Assembly: GCA_963383645.1 (NCBI GenBank)
Contig: OY726557.1
Coordinates: 126,690,603 to 126,754,602, forward strand
Length of the DNA: 64,000 bases
Direction: 5' to 3'
DNA from: Muscardinus avellanarius
Lineage: Eukaryota > Chordata > Mammalia > Rodentia > Gliridae
In this document: in pieces, positions 31,299 through 45,725 of the stretch
How the letters are laid out: each line of letters begins with the position of its first letter
Position numbering within the stretch: position 1 is the stretch's first letter
Position numbers and translations under genes: made by a program
Notes under the pieces: generated by a model
Databases searched by the model: none
Told to the model about the DNA's origin: nothing
The model's input: the letters and a program-made list of their open reading frames with translations, nothing else

Positions 31299-32108
31299 GT
31301 TCAAGCCTTTTATTCCTGGTCTCTCCTGCAGCAGACCAGCTGAGTTTCAGAGTGGAAGACTTCTCTGTCACTCACAGAGAAGGCAGCACCCTGTCATCCC
31401 TGGCATTCATCTGGTACAGAATGAATACATAGGTGTAGTTTGGCTATATTCTGACTGGGCTAGATACAAGGCCATTTAGCTCAGAGACCCTGGCAGCTCC
31501 TTGGGCCTCGGCCCAGTGCCAGCCAGAATCTCTGCCTGGAATTGGCCCCATGTGGATGCTCACAGTTAAGTATGATTGATGGTTATCGATGAGTCATTTC
31601 TCTGCCCACTGAGTAGCTCCCCTAGCTCCTTCTCATTACTGCTCACCCTTGTTCTCTGTGAGCATTTCTCATGACTCTCCCCAGGACTCAGGTTACTGTG
31701 TTGTGCTAGAGGGTATTGTACCATGGCAAGCTCCTAGCCATTGCCCCTGCCCAGAACAAGGAGGGAGTGCGGGGGAGGTGCCTAAGGGTCAGGGGTAGCA
31801 GGAAGGAGTCAGGAGAGGGAGGTTAGTAGGGCCTGTGGGAAGGCCGTTCTCCAGCAGGCCCTGTGCTGAGAGCCCCATAATTGACCATGGCCTCTCCGGC
31901 CAGCATTTGCACAAGGCTCTTAGGCCAAAGTTACCCTGGTTTTGCTTATTTTTAAAAGTTCCAGCACTTACCCTATTTTCTGAGTGAAAAGGAAGTTTAT
32001 CTCTACATTCGTAGACAGGTTATATTCAGAGTCCTATAGGAATCTGCTGGGACACGTGTTCTGTAGTGCTGGTTGCACAGATCTGGGAATCAAGAAAGGA
32101 AGTCCCTG
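31299..32108. other. Unique intronic stretch
   Basis: About 800 bases, no exon or young repeat recognised. Confidence 0.45.
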
Positions 32109-32304
32109 CCAGGTGTGGTGGTGCACACCTGTGACCCCAGTACTAGGGAGGCTGAGACACGAGGATCACAGGCTCAAGTACAGCCTCAGCAAGTAGTGAG
32201 ACTCACATCAACCTAGTGAGACCCTATTTCAAAAATAAAAATAAAAAATAAGGCTAGGAGTGTAGCTCAGAGGTAGAATGTCCCTGAGTTCAATTCCCAG
32301 TACA
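32109..32304 (+). mobile_element. B1-dID SINE
   Basis: Dimer from ccaggtgtggtggtgcac to ttcaattcccagtac. Confidence 0.87.
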
Positions 32305-32777
32305 GGGGAGAAAAAAAAAAAGAAGAGAGTAGAAGCCCTAAGGTAGTTATTATGAGTCATATATCTACCCTATTACATAGTTCCACTTGGAAAATAATAC
32401 AAATACTCCTTTACTCTTCGAACTCAATGACACGCACTTTCCTGTGTTCCTTCTTGGCCATTTTTGGCCAGCATGTAAGCACATAGCTTAACCAGCAGTG
32501 GTCGTATTTATCAAGCTTCTTCTGTGTACCAGGCCTGTGCCGTGTTCTGAGGGACACCCAGGTTATGAAAACTGGCCTTTTGTTCTTACAGCCTAGCAGG
32601 GAAGATAGAAGTATAGGCAGAGAGTGGTGATCATGAGGCAAGCCCTCTGCAGGGCTAGATGAGCTGTAGAGATGTTGCAGAGAGAGAGTGACTGCTCAGA
32701 CGGTGGGGGCCTCACAGGAGGGGGATCCTCCCACTGGGTCAGGATTGCCTGGGGGAGACATAAAATGGAGCACAAAC
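32305..32777. other. Unique intronic stretch
   Basis: About 32480-32640 (tatttatcaagcttcttctgtgtaccaggc) may be an L2 fragment. Nothing else is seen. Confidence 0.4.
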
Positions 32778-32937
32778 GCTGAGTGTGGTGGCGCATGGCT
32801 GTGATTCTAGTGCTTGGGAAGCTAAGAGAAGAGGGTTGCAGGTTTGAGGCCAGCCTCAGCAACTTAGCAAGACCCTCAGCAACTTAATGAGGCCCTGTTT
32901 CAAAATAAAAATAAAATAAAATGGGGCTGGGGTGCAC
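32778..32937 (+). mobile_element. B1-dID SINE, 3' truncated
   Basis: Left half and linker, ending soon after the start of the right half (gggctggggtgcac). Confidence 0.78.
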
Positions 32938-33017
32938 CACTCACAAGGCTTTCTTCATTAGGGAGTGGAGCTGAAACATGTGTGTTTAAAAGAATCTGCT
33001 ATTCTTTTTTTTTTTTG

Positions 33018-33224
33018 TGTGTGTGTGTGGTGCTAGGAATTGAACCCAGGGGCATTCTACCTCTCAGCTCCACCTCCAATCCTGTTTTATTATTATTTTT
33101 GAAACAGGGTCTTGCTAAGTCGGTGAGAGTCTCACTACTTGGTGGGGCTATCCTCGAACCTTTGATCCTCCTATCTCAGCCTCCCAAGTACTGGGATTAC
33201 AGGTGTGTGTCACTACACCCAGCT
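33018..33224 (-). mobile_element. B1-dID SINE
   Basis: Reverse dimer with a GT-rich tail, to cactacacccagc. Confidence 0.86.
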
Positions 33225-33257
33225 AAGAATTTGATTTTGTGTGTGTGTGGGGGGGTG

Positions 33258-33697
33258 TGGGGTACTGTTGATTGAGTCCAGAAGCCTTCGGCCTCCAAGC
33301 TATGTTCCCAGACCTATTTTAACTTTATTTGCCCCTGTGGTCCGGGCCTCTGGCCCCGAACCTGGGCGGGTGGGCAGGCACTGGCAGGGCACCCCTAGGC
33401 GACCCCCTTTCCACCCGAAAGGACCCTGTAAAAAAGGAAAAGAAAAAAGGAAAATATCAGAGAGGGGTCATGGAGGCCGTGGCGGATGCCAGGATACTGG
33501 AGATGCAGACAAAACTTATCCAAATGAACTGGAATTATTGGAAAAATTCCCCGCTAAGGAGGACTGCTTCTTTATTTGGAAACAGGGCCTCACTTGATGA
33601 GAGTCTCACTACTTGCTGAGGCTGTCCTCGAACCTGTAATCCTCCTTTCTCAGTTTCCCAAGTACTGGGATTACAAGCATGCACCATCATGCCCAGC
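33258..33697 (-). mobile_element. B1-dID SINE split by an unidentified insertion
   Basis: Right half at 33258-33331 and linker plus left half at 33570-33697, in reverse. The two parts share ctttatttg at the break. Confidence 0.8.
33332..33569 (+). other. Unidentified GC-rich insertion with 9-bp flanking repeat
   Basis: About 238 bases inside a SINE linker, flanked by ctttatttg at 33323-33331 and 33570-33578. The first half is GC-rich (ccgggcctctggccccgaac), then aaaaaaggaaaagaaaaaag, then a segment starting atggaggccgtggcggatgc. No poly-A tail, SINE or tRNA feature is seen. It could be a 5' fragment of a retrocopied mRNA or a captured DNA piece; I do not recognise the source. Strand is arbitrary. 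Confidence 0.6.
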
Positions 33698-33879
33698 AGA
33701 ATTTAATATTTCTAACAGTCATCAGATCTGAGAGTGATTGCCAGAGGCAGTAAGGGCCCTCTAAATGGTTTTAGGGATGTGAGTAATGTAGTTGGAGTTA
33801 TGGAACCAGTTGGGGAGTGGGGCCTAAAAACCAGGGTGAATCTGAACAAAAATGGAGGCAGCAGGTGATTTTTTTTTTT

Positions 33880-34080
33880 CTTTCTTTCTTTCTTTTTTTT
33901 TTTTTTTGGTGGTACTGGGGTTCCTGGAAGCCCTTCTACCTCCGGGCTACACTCCCAGACCTATTTTATATTTTTGAAACAGGGTCTCTTACGCCAGTGC
34001 GGCTGGCTTCAAACCTGCGCGATCCTCCTGTCTCCGCCTCCCAAGCGCGGGGATTACAAGCGTGCGCCACCACGCCTGGC
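33880..34080 (-). mobile_element. Young-subfamily B1-dID SINE
   Basis: Reverse copy with a T/TTTC tail (about 33868-33907), the 'ggggttcctggaagccc' variant right end and 'cttacgccagtgcggctggcttc', to caccacgcctggc. Confidence 0.88.
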
Positions 34081-34113
34081 CCATCAGGTGATTTAAGGAG
34101 GGATTTAAGAGGT

Positions 34114-34333
34114 GAGCCAGTGTACACTCATAATCCCAGCATTTGGGAGGCTGAGACAGGAGGTTACTGGTTCGCAAACAGCCTCAGCTACTCTGTGAGG
34201 CTCTTTGCAACTCAGTGAGACTCTGCTTCAAAATAAAAAGAATAAAAAAGTAGGGCTTGGAGTGTAGTTCAGAGGTAGAATGTCTCTGGGTTCCATCCCC
34301 AGTACCACAAAAAAAAAAAAAAAAAAAAAAAAA
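34114..34333 (+). mobile_element. B1-dID SINE with poly-A tail
   Basis: Dimer ending ccatccccagtaccac, then about 24 A residues. Confidence 0.87.
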
Positions 34334-34675
34334 GAGTTAAGCCTTTACAAGGCCCGGTGATCTTAGACTCTGTTAATGAGGAAGAGGTGGAGGAGGAGAA
34401 TGTGGGGTGGCCTCAGGTCCCTCTTGCATGAAGAGCATAGCCTGGAGGGGACAATGGTGCGGGTTTGTGTGGAAGACTCCAAGCTCAGTTTGGGGCTTAT
34501 TGATGCCAGGAACTGTTCGAGGCATTCTGTGTACATCATCTCATTTGAACTCCACAACAGCCCTTTTGGAGATGAGACTCAAAGCCAGGCCATCTGGCAC
34601 TCATATCTATATTCTTAGTTTATGACACTATTTGTCCCCTCAACTTTGAGGTACTTGTAAAAATGCCAACTCAAG
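34334..34675. other. Unique stretch with MIR
   Basis: About 34490-34610 is a reverse MIR (ccaggaactgttcgaggcat, catctcatttgaactccaca, ggagatgagactca). Confidence 0.55.
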
Positions 34676-34860
34676 CCAGGCGTAGGGGCACATGTCTGTA
34701 ATCTCAGTATTTGGGAAGCTGAGATCACGAGTAAGGCCAGCCTCAAGCAACTTAGTGAGACTCAGTAACTTAACAAGACCCTGTTTCTAAATAAAAAATA
34801 AAAAGGCTGGGGGGCTGTAGCTTAGAGGTAAAATGCCCCTAGGTTCACTCTCTGGTATCA
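34676..34860 (+). mobile_element. B1-dID SINE
   Basis: Dimer from agccaggcgtaggggcac to ttcactctctggtatc. Confidence 0.84.
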
Positions 34861-37021
34861 GAAAAAAAAAAAAAATGCAGCGAGTGTCTGAACCAGAAGC
34901 CTTTGATGTCATTCAGCCAAAAATGTCCTTTTGGAGCTGTCGCATCAGGCTTCGGCATCAGCCCAGGGTTTGATTCTCATTCTGCCCCCTGAGAGTGATG
35001 TGACCTTGTCCATCACTCCTGAGCCCTTTTTCTTGTCTGGAAAATGTGGCTGGAACTCTGCCCTCTTGGCGTTGTTGTGGAAATTGAAAGATGTACCATT
35101 TATCATGGTCTGCTGTTGGTTCCAACAAAGAAAAGGCCCAGGGTGGAGCTGCCATTGCACACACGGGGGAGCAGGCAGGGAAGGGAGCCTCAGTGAAGCA
35201 TGGCCAGAACAGAGGGCAAGGCAGGTGAGCAGAGTGGGGAAGAGCCGGGCTTCCCACAGGAGGTCCAGGGAGGAAGGAGCATCTAGAGGGAGTTAGTCCA
35301 GCCAGTGTGTTCTAGGAAGCATCCTCCACAGTCCCATTATCAGCAGAGCTGGCCGAGTCTCCAGGGAGATTCCAGTGCATAACCCTGCACGATCCATGTG
35401 AATTTTGTTCCCCCGTTCCCTTCCCTTTCTCCTCTGGGCTTCTGATCATGAGGCTTCCTTTGCCCAGGAGGCAGGATGTGCTGTGGGCTGGAGTGCAGCT
35501 CAGGAGACAGACTCACCTTCCAGGGTTGGAATGGTGTGAGCTGAGCCCTGTGAATTTCTTGTGCCTGTGTTTCCTATCCTGCAAAATGAGAACAGTGGCC
35601 CTGGGAGCAGCGCAGGAGTTGGCTGCCTTTGCCTTCCTCACACCTGCCTGGCTTCAGCCCCACACTTCTCCAGCCACCACGTTTGTTCTCTTCCACTTTC
35701 TCCATTTTCCTGCTCCACTTGGTCTTGTAGCCTCTGGCAACCATCCTATTGTCACCTGGTGGCTATCGCCCTGCTCATAAGGCGCCTCCTCCAGCTGGAC
35801 TCTGGGCTTGGTCATTTTCTGTGCACACTGAGTCAGAATTCTCCCCATTAGTCCTGTTTTATGGAGGAGAATTTGGTTGCTTGCACAAGTCAGTGGCCCC
35901 AGAGCTCATTTGTGCTTTCCAGTGGGAGGTGCTGCTCCCCCCTTGGTGAGGGGCAAGGGGCCTGCTAACGGGCCACACCAGGTCTCTCTCTCTCCCTCCC
36001 TCCCTCCCTCCCCCGCCCTCTCTCTGTCTCTCTCTGTCTCTGATGGGAGAGGAAATGCCTCTGGGGGAGTCTCGGCCTGCTGGGTCGTAAGTGGCTCTGA
36101 CCTTGACACTGCATGAGGAAGTAGCTACCAGGTGTCCTCTGGACCTCTCCTAGGAAGCAGCTCATCCAGGCTTCTCCTGGGAAGGCCGCAGTTTTGTGGT
36201 GGAGGAACCACATTGGGAGTGTCATCGAGGGGTAAAAAGTCCTCTGTGGTATTTGCAGAAAAGCTGGGGGCCCAGATATCCCAGGCAGCTGGCCTCTGCT
36301 TGCTCTCTCCCCTCCAGCCCAGCCGAGAGCCAGGGGCAGCACAGTGTGCTCAGCCCTCTGGCCCAGGGTGCCGGGCGTTTAGACTTGGGGCCTTTGGTGT
36401 CGCTACCTGTGTCAGCACTCCTGGGTGAGAAGAGAGCGTGGTGTCCATTCCTTAGACTCCTTGTCAGTGAGTGTGGAAGTCCAAGCTCAGGAGGAAGGGG
36501 CAGTGGCACGGATTCCAGCAGGGTTCTCTTTGGGATGTAGGGCATTCCTATGTGCAAGACCTGGAGCTAGGGTGGGCAGAGAAGTGCTGGGGTGCCTGGT
36601 CTTGACCTCTGCAAGCCAAGGGCCTTCTCAGCCTAACCTCCCCGCTGCCTGCTGCTTCAGAAAGGTCCTGCCCACATCACTGGGGGTTCACACAGGGCAA
36701 AGGAGGGTCCTCTGAAGGCTGTCGGCAGCAGCTGATCAGAGTCTCATTGAGATCTACTCTGTCAAATCGAGGCCTCTGTCACTGGGATAGGGGATTTGTG
36801 ACGTCTGTAGCAGCTCTAGGCAGGTAGAGGCTCTGACCCATGCAGACGAGAAGCCCAGCAGGGTGGGAAGGCTCCCACTCTCCTGAGCCTGCAAAACCCC
36901 TGGCTTTTACTACCCATGGTAGTGGCTCCCTTTGCAGAAGGAAATCTGTGCTCTTGGTCTCCTAACCTATTCTTGCTCCACTCTTCTGATTTGTTTTTGC
37001 TTTTGTTTTTCTTTGGGGAAG
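34861..37021. other. SINE-free unique intronic block with two MIRs
   Basis: About 2.2 kb before the DCPS exon at 37594. MIR-like remnants lie at about 34960-35095 and 35475-35605 (+). A CT-rich tract (tctctctccctccctcc) is at 35985-36040. No exon recognised. Confidence 0.5.
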
Positions 37022-37195
37022 GGTAGTACTGGGGGATGGACCCAGGGGCAACCTACCTCAGAGCCACACCCCCAGCCCTATTTACATTTTGAGACCGTGT
37101 CACTAAGTTGCTGGGCCTGGCCTCAAACTATCCTGCTATCTCTGTCTCAGCTTCCCAAGTGCTGGGGTTACAGGCATGCACCACCACGCCTGGCT
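37022..37195 (-). mobile_element. B1-dID SINE
   Basis: Reverse dimer, older (gatggacccaggggcaacct), to caccacgcctggc. It lies 400 bases upstream of a DCPS exon. Confidence 0.84.
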
Positions 37196-37500
37196 TGGCA
37201 CATGGTTCTGAATAAACAGAGCCAGGATCCATGGAGACAGCTCTTCCCCTATGTCCTGTGGACAGTGGGAGGGGTCACTGCAGTGAGGGGTCAGTACGGC
37301 CAGGCCTGTGAGTACATAGCAGAATGTGTGCACTCTCCTGACCAGGAACTACCTGAAGGACCCAGCCGCGTCCAAGCCACAGAAGCTCCTGTGATGGCCT
37401 TGATGGTGGGAGTGGGCATTTTCTGCACCTGCAACGAGATACTTGGGAACATCCAGCCTGGAATTGTCAATCCTTGAGTTAAGCAGACTTTTATAGCTAG

Positions 37501-39491
<1,991 letters not shown>

Positions 39492-39797
39492 ATTTTATTT
39501 TATTTTATTTTATTTTTATTTTTTGGCACTGGGAATTGAACCCAGGGACATTCTACCTCAAAGCGATAGCCCTTTTTACCTATGCTTGTTTGTTTGCTTT
39601 GTGATACTGAGGATTGAACCCAGGGGCATTCTACTTCTGAGCTATACTCGCAGCCGTTTTTCTTTCTTATTTTAAAACAGGGTCTCACTAGGTTGTGGAA
39701 AGTCTTGCTGGGTCACTGAGGCTGACTGTAAACCTGCAATCCTCCTGTCTCAGCCTCCCAAGTACTAGGATTATGGGCATGCACCATCACCCCTGGC
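39492..39797 (-). mobile_element. Truncated SINE with (TTTTA)n tail followed by a B1-dID SINE
   Basis: ATTTT repeats and a right-half piece at 39492-39576, then a reverse full dimer at about 39600-39797. Confidence 0.82.
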
Positions 39798-40887
39798 TTT
39801 ACTTGTCTTTTAATGGTCCCATATTCCAGTTGCTCACATCCTTGACTTGTGACAGTGGTGAACTTGATTGCTCTGTTAGAGTTGGTAACATATTCCCCAG
39901 GAAGGCTGCAACATCTGTACTTCTAGTCCTAGGGCTGGAGAATAATTGAGGGGAAGTACTTCAGTGTTTGCTTTGAGAAGCATTCCTCACTCCCCTGAGT
40001 CTTCTGTCACTTCTGGAAGCATATCCCTGCCCTTCCTTCCTCCCTCTCTCCCTTCTTCCATTTTTCTTTACCTCTGTCTGCTCCATTATGTTCTGTCCTG
40101 TTTCATTCCTGTGAAACCCCGTCTCTCACACAAAGTACAAACTCGACCACTGAGTATGCCCCCGGCCCCTGGAAGCATATTTTTGTCCCCAAACCAAAGG
40201 CCCTGTATTTATCAATGAATTCTTTCATCCATTCAACAAAAATCTATCAAGTGCCTAATGTTGCTAGACCTTATGCCTCCCCACAGGTTACACTGTCCCT
40301 TCCTCAGTTCTCTTACGAGGTAGCCTGTATGTCCTTTTTTATTCATTTTGTTTGCTAATATTTACCCATGGTAAAAACACACACAGTACAGGGAGGCTCC
40401 GTGAAAGTAAGCCCCTCCCTGTGTGCCTCCACATCCTCTCTGGAAACAGCCATCATTGCTTGTGGTTTGTCTTTCCTTTTGGGGGTAGTCTTTGGATATT
40501 GATGCATAAACACATATGTACGTGGATACACAGGCACACATCATTTTCAGTTCATATGGTTTTAAGTTCTTTGGTATAAAGTTTTCAGACCAGGGATTCC
40601 TTCCTTTGAATCACACCAGGGGTCAAGAGATGGCTCAAAACTCTGATCCCTCTCTGTCTTGCCTCTTGCCAAGAAACTGCTGCTTTGATTTTACTGCCCC
40701 ACCTTTTAAAAGTAGACTGACATTGTCTACCTTCTCAGAGTCATCGATGGGCCACTGTCTCTGGCGCCAGTCTCTGGCCCTAACCTGCCCCTTGTCTGAC
40801 TTTTTTCAGATCATTTATCTAGACCAGGAGGTCCTGTGGCTGCCTACAGAAATCTTGGGTTATGTCTCGTATCAAAGAATGGTTTCT
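39798..40887. other. Unique intronic stretch
   Basis: About 40215-40300 looks like a reverse L2 3' end (ccattcaacaaaaatctatcaagtgcctaatg). No exon recognised. Confidence 0.45.
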
Positions 40888-41090
40888 GAGTCAGGCGTGG
40901 TGGTGCACACTTGTAATCCCAGTACTTGGGAGACTGAGACCGGAGGATCTCAGGTTTCAGGGCCAGCATCAGCTATTTTAGTGAGGCCCTCTGCAACTTG
41001 GTGAGACCTTGTTTCAAAATAAAGATTAAAAATAGGGCTGGGGATGTAAGGAAGGAAGGAAGGGAGGGACGAATGAAGGAAGAAAGGAAG
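40888..41090 (+). mobile_element. B1-dID SINE truncated, (GGAA)n tail
   Basis: Left half and the start of the right half (gggctggggatgtaag), replaced by a GGAA/GAAGG array. Confidence 0.8.
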
Positions 41091-41104
41091 GTTTGTTTGT
41101 TTCT

Positions 41105-41293
41105 GGTCAGGCATTGTGGCGCACACTTTTAATTCCAGTACTGGAGGCAAAGATAGAGGACTGCAGGTTCAAAGTCAGCCTCAACAAGTAGCGACACTTT
41201 AATCTAGCAAGACCCTATTTGCCTTATAAAAATAGGGCTGGGGATATAGCTCTATGGTAGAATGCCCCTGGGCTCAATCCCTGGCACCCCCCA

Positions 41294-41346
<53 letters not shown>
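41105..41346 (+). mobile_element. B1-dID SINE with (CA)n tail
   Basis: Dimer to about 41290, then about 27 CA units. Confidence 0.85.
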
Positions 41347-41349
<3 letters not shown>

Positions 41350-41357
41350 TGGTTTTT

Positions 41358-41560
41358 GGCTGGGTGTGGTGGCATGTGCCTGTACTCCTAGTATTTGAGA
41401 GGCTGAGACAATAGGATCAGGGGTTCAAAGCCAGCCTCAGCAATTTAGTGAGAGGTTCTCAACAATTTAGCAAGACCCTTGTTTCCAAATAAAAAATAAA
41501 AAAAGCTGGGGGTACAGCTCAGGGGGAGAATGCCCCCTGGGCTCATTCTGAGCATCACAA
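41358..41560 (+). mobile_element. B1-dID SINE
   Basis: Dimer from ggctgggtgtggtggcatg to cattctgagcatcac. Confidence 0.84.
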
Positions 41561-42770
41561 AAGAAAAAAAAAAAGGGTTCATTTTCCCTCCCTCACGTGT
41601 GAGGAGCTGACACCCAGCACCAGGCTTCATGCCTCATTCCATGCCAGTGGAGCAAAGAGATGTGACTGAATGTCATGTTTAAGATTTGTCAGCCAACATC
41701 ATCTAACACAAATGCTGCTATTGTTTGGATCTCCTTGACCCTTGACAGTGACCCATAGTACAGCTGAAAGTATACAGATTCGCAGGTATGCGCACACACC
41801 AAAGTCAAGAAGTTTTGTTTCTTGGTTTCTCTTTGGGCTCCTCACTAGTGAAAGAGTAAATGTCCTAGACATGGGCCACGATAAAGGAGGGTCCAGGAGG
41901 GACTTGCACACGAAACTGAGGCCCTGATGGGCGCAGCTCAGCTGTATGCTGGCAGCTGCGTGTGGACTCATCTGCAACAGGCCTGGGGCAGAGAGCCCAG
42001 ATCACTGTTAGAACTTTGGCGGGGAAGACTGTATGGCAAGAAGATACTGTGACACAGTTGGACATCAGGCAGTCATATGGAAAATGGTCGTGGTTTTTAA
42101 GTTGGGTCCCCTGGGCATGTGGCCGGCTGATTCATGGCCCCTACATTATCTCCGTGAGGAATCCAGCAGGTTGGACTGCAGCCCAGTGCCACTGGCTTCT
42201 CCCCAGGCCTTGACCCTGGGAGCCTTGGCCTGCCGGGCACACACGTGTGGAACCAGGCAGGGCCAGGGTTTCGGGGAGCACAGACGCTGTGGGAGGGGTT
42301 TCCAGGCAAGAGAATAGTTCATTTGCTCTCTGGCACAAGATCTTGTTGACTCTGGTTCTTTGCTCTGTTGTGATCTCCAGATTTTCAGCCAGGCTGATTT
42401 CAGGAAGGACAGCAGGAAGGGCTGCTGTTGAGCCGTTGAGATAGGGGGAGAGAGAAACGGGCTAACCACTGTGGTGGTGCTTACTGCTGTGCTAGCCCTA
42501 GGCCCCCCTTCCCTCCTTTATGCCCAGGGCCCCCGCACCTGCATGGGCCTTCCACCCGGACACGCTGCTGGCCTCTCCCTTCGCACCTTTGCAGTCTTGC
42601 CTCCTTTCAACGTTCCCTCCTGAGTGGCCCTGATTACACATGTATGCCACCATACTGGGCTCCAGCCCCTTTTTGACGTCCCAAATGCCCTGTAATTTTT
42701 TCCAGGAGGCCTTTTTTGATCACCCAGCTAGCTAGAGTCTTTCTTTTTCCTAAATTTTGATCCCTTTATA
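41561..42770. other. Unique intronic stretch with L2 remnant
   Basis: About 42500-42730 resembles L2 (tggccttccac..., tgtaattttttccaggaggccttttttgatcaccc). No exon recognised. Confidence 0.45.
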
Positions 42771-42862
42771 TGCTGGGTGTGTAGCTCATTGGTAGAACGT
42801 GTGCTTAACGTGCACTTAACACGTGTACTTAACAAGGCCCTAGGTTGGATCCCCAACACCCG
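42771..42862 (+). mobile_element. ID-type SINE monomer with internal triplication
   Basis: gctgggtgtgtagctcattggtagaac, then gtgcttaac, gtgcacttaac and acgtgtacttaac in series, then aaggccctaggttggatcccc. Confidence 0.7.
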
Positions 42863-43222
42863 CTAAAAATATATTTTACATTTTCTGTCTTATAGTAGTG
42901 TGACTTACCTACATAGATTAGACTAGACTCTTGGAGGCAAGGAGTTGTCTTTTGTTCTTTTCTGAACCTCCGCTTACCTCCACCAACTCCACAACTCTGT
43001 AGAGTGCGCAGGTACGCCTGCTGACGGAGGACTACACACAAGTCCTGTTCCTTGGTAGTCCTCGCCCTGGGCCCATGGAGAGTTGCGGTGCCTGGGGGTC
43101 AACCCTGCTCTGGGGTCTCTTGGATTGGCTGTGGGGGCGGGAGCTCCAGGGCTGGCAGCCTCCTGACCCTGTCCCCTGCTTGGCCCAGCACTGCCCTCGT
43201 TTTCCCCTTGATCTCTTTGTAG

Positions 43223-44626
<1,404 letters not shown>

Positions 44627-44665
<39 letters not shown>

Positions 44666-44872
44666 TACTGGGGACGCAGTACTAACTAAACCCAGGAGCA
44701 GTCTACCTCTGAGTTACACCCTCAGCCCTACTTTTTATTCTTTATTTTGAAACAGGATCTCACTAAGTTGCGGAGAGCCTCCCTAAGTAGCTGAGGCTGT
44801 CCGTGAACCTGCAAAGCTCCTGTCTCAGCTTCCCAAATACTGGGATTTAAGCATGCACCACCATGCCTGGTT
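44627..44872 (-). mobile_element. B1-dID SINE with long poly-A
   Basis: T run of about 37 bases (44627-44663), then a reverse dimer to caccatgcctgg. It carries a local duplication 'agtactggggacgcagtact'. Confidence 0.87.
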
Positions 44873-45329
44873 TCCCCAGGTTCTTAGCACAGCCCTAGCT
44901 CCGTTGTGTCCAAACCTCCATTCCAAGAGAGCAAGGTTCCTCCACCTGCCTCGCTGGTTAGCAGGTGCCTGTAAGTCACTGGGGAAAGATAGTCCCCACA
45001 CTCTTGGGAATCTGTGCCTTTAAACACTGGGACTTCTAGGCTCCCAGAGACAGCCGGTGTTCTCTCTAGGTTGGGATGGGAGCCGCAGTTGAGGCCAGGC
45101 TCCTGCTGTTGAGGGTAGGCCTTAGCTTTGTTGCCGTCATCCACATCTGTTGATTTCCCAGAGTGGAAGACAGGGATCTGGAGCAGACCATGGTGGAGAT
45201 TTGTTGGGAGGGTTTTGTAAGCTGTCTCAAGCTAGCCTGGGGGAAGACAGGAGAAGGGTCCAGGTGGGTGGCGTGGCCCCAGGTGGTAGGCATGTGATGA
45301 CCCTGTCTCACTGCCCCCTGTCTCACCAG

Positions 45330-45596
45330 GAAGCCATCCTGCAGCGCTACCAGGTGAAGGCAGACCGCCTCCGTGTGTACCTGCACTACCTTCCCTCCTA
45401 CTACCACCTGCACGTGCACTTCACGGCGCTGGGCTTCGAGGCGCCCGGCTCCTGTGTGGAGCGGGCCCACCTGCTGGCCGAGGTGATCGAGAACCTGGAG
45501 TGCGACCCCGGGCACTACCAGCAGCGCACTCTCACGTTCGCCCTCAGGGCTGAAGACCCCCTGCTCAAGCTGCTGCAGCAGGCCCGCCAGCCCTGA
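45330..45596 (+). CDS. DCPS: DCPS terminal coding exon with HIT motif and stop
   Basis: The acceptor is ctcaccag at 45322-45329. Eighty-eight codons and a TGA follow. The exon begins [20 protein letters not shown] and contains the HIT signature YYHLHVHFT. The middle His corresponds to human His277, the catalytic nucleophile that attacks the gamma phosphate of the cap, and flanking His275, His279 and His268 are also present. The C-terminus [11 protein letters not shown] has the length expected for DcpS. Third-position GC content is markedly high compared with the AT-rich introns, as is common for a terminal exon of this gene. Antisense open frames here are shadows of this exon. Confidence 0.96.
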   Translation, partial: EAILQRYQVKADRLRVYLHYLPSYYHLHVHFTALGFEAPGSCVERAHLLAEVIENLECDPGHYQQRTLTFALRAEDPLLKLLQQARQP

Positions 45597-45616
45597 GTGG
45601 AAGGGCAGACCCAGGC

Positions 45617-45640
45617 GGGTGGGGTGGGGTGGGGGCTGGG
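45617..45640 (+). promoter_or_regulatory. G-quadruplex motif in DCPS 3' UTR
   Basis: Runs of 3, 4, 4, 5 and 3 guanines are separated by single T loops or a CT loop, beginning 20 bases after the stop codon on the sense strand. This meets the usual definition of a stable parallel quadruplex in both DNA and mRNA. Function is inferred only. Confidence 0.6.
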
Positions 45641-45701
45641 TTTTTATCTCCAAAGGGATTTTTTTAAAGTGTATTTTGTACTGGCTTATTCTTCATGTGT
45701 G

Positions 45702-45707
45702 AATAAA
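45702..45707 (+). terminator. DCPS polyadenylation signal AATAAA
   Basis: A canonical AATAAA lies 106 bases after the DCPS stop codon, with a GT-rich stretch (ctggcatgtggcagg) following at about 45729-45743, as expected for a cleavage and polyadenylation site. Confidence 0.88.
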
Positions 45708-45725
45708 GTCCCGGGCTCATCTGAG

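Larger units (their letters stand above)
45597..45725 (+). other. DCPS: DCPS 3' UTR
   Basis: A short 3' UTR of about 120-130 bases runs from the TGA to the probable cleavage site about 10-20 bases after the AATAAA. It starts with a G-rich tract and then a T-rich stretch. The exact cleavage base cannot be read from sequence. Confidence 0.8.

Noticed and set aside
36932..37477. 181-codon plus-strand frame just upstream of a DCPS exon
   Set aside because: Half of it is reverse SINE sequence; the rest is intron with no exon signals.
40132..40170. Possible ID SINE fragment (aaactcgaccactgagtatgcc)
   Set aside because: Too short and degenerate to support.
45066..45653. 195-codon minus-strand open frame
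   Set aside because: It is antisense to the last DCPS coding exon, a codon-composition shadow.
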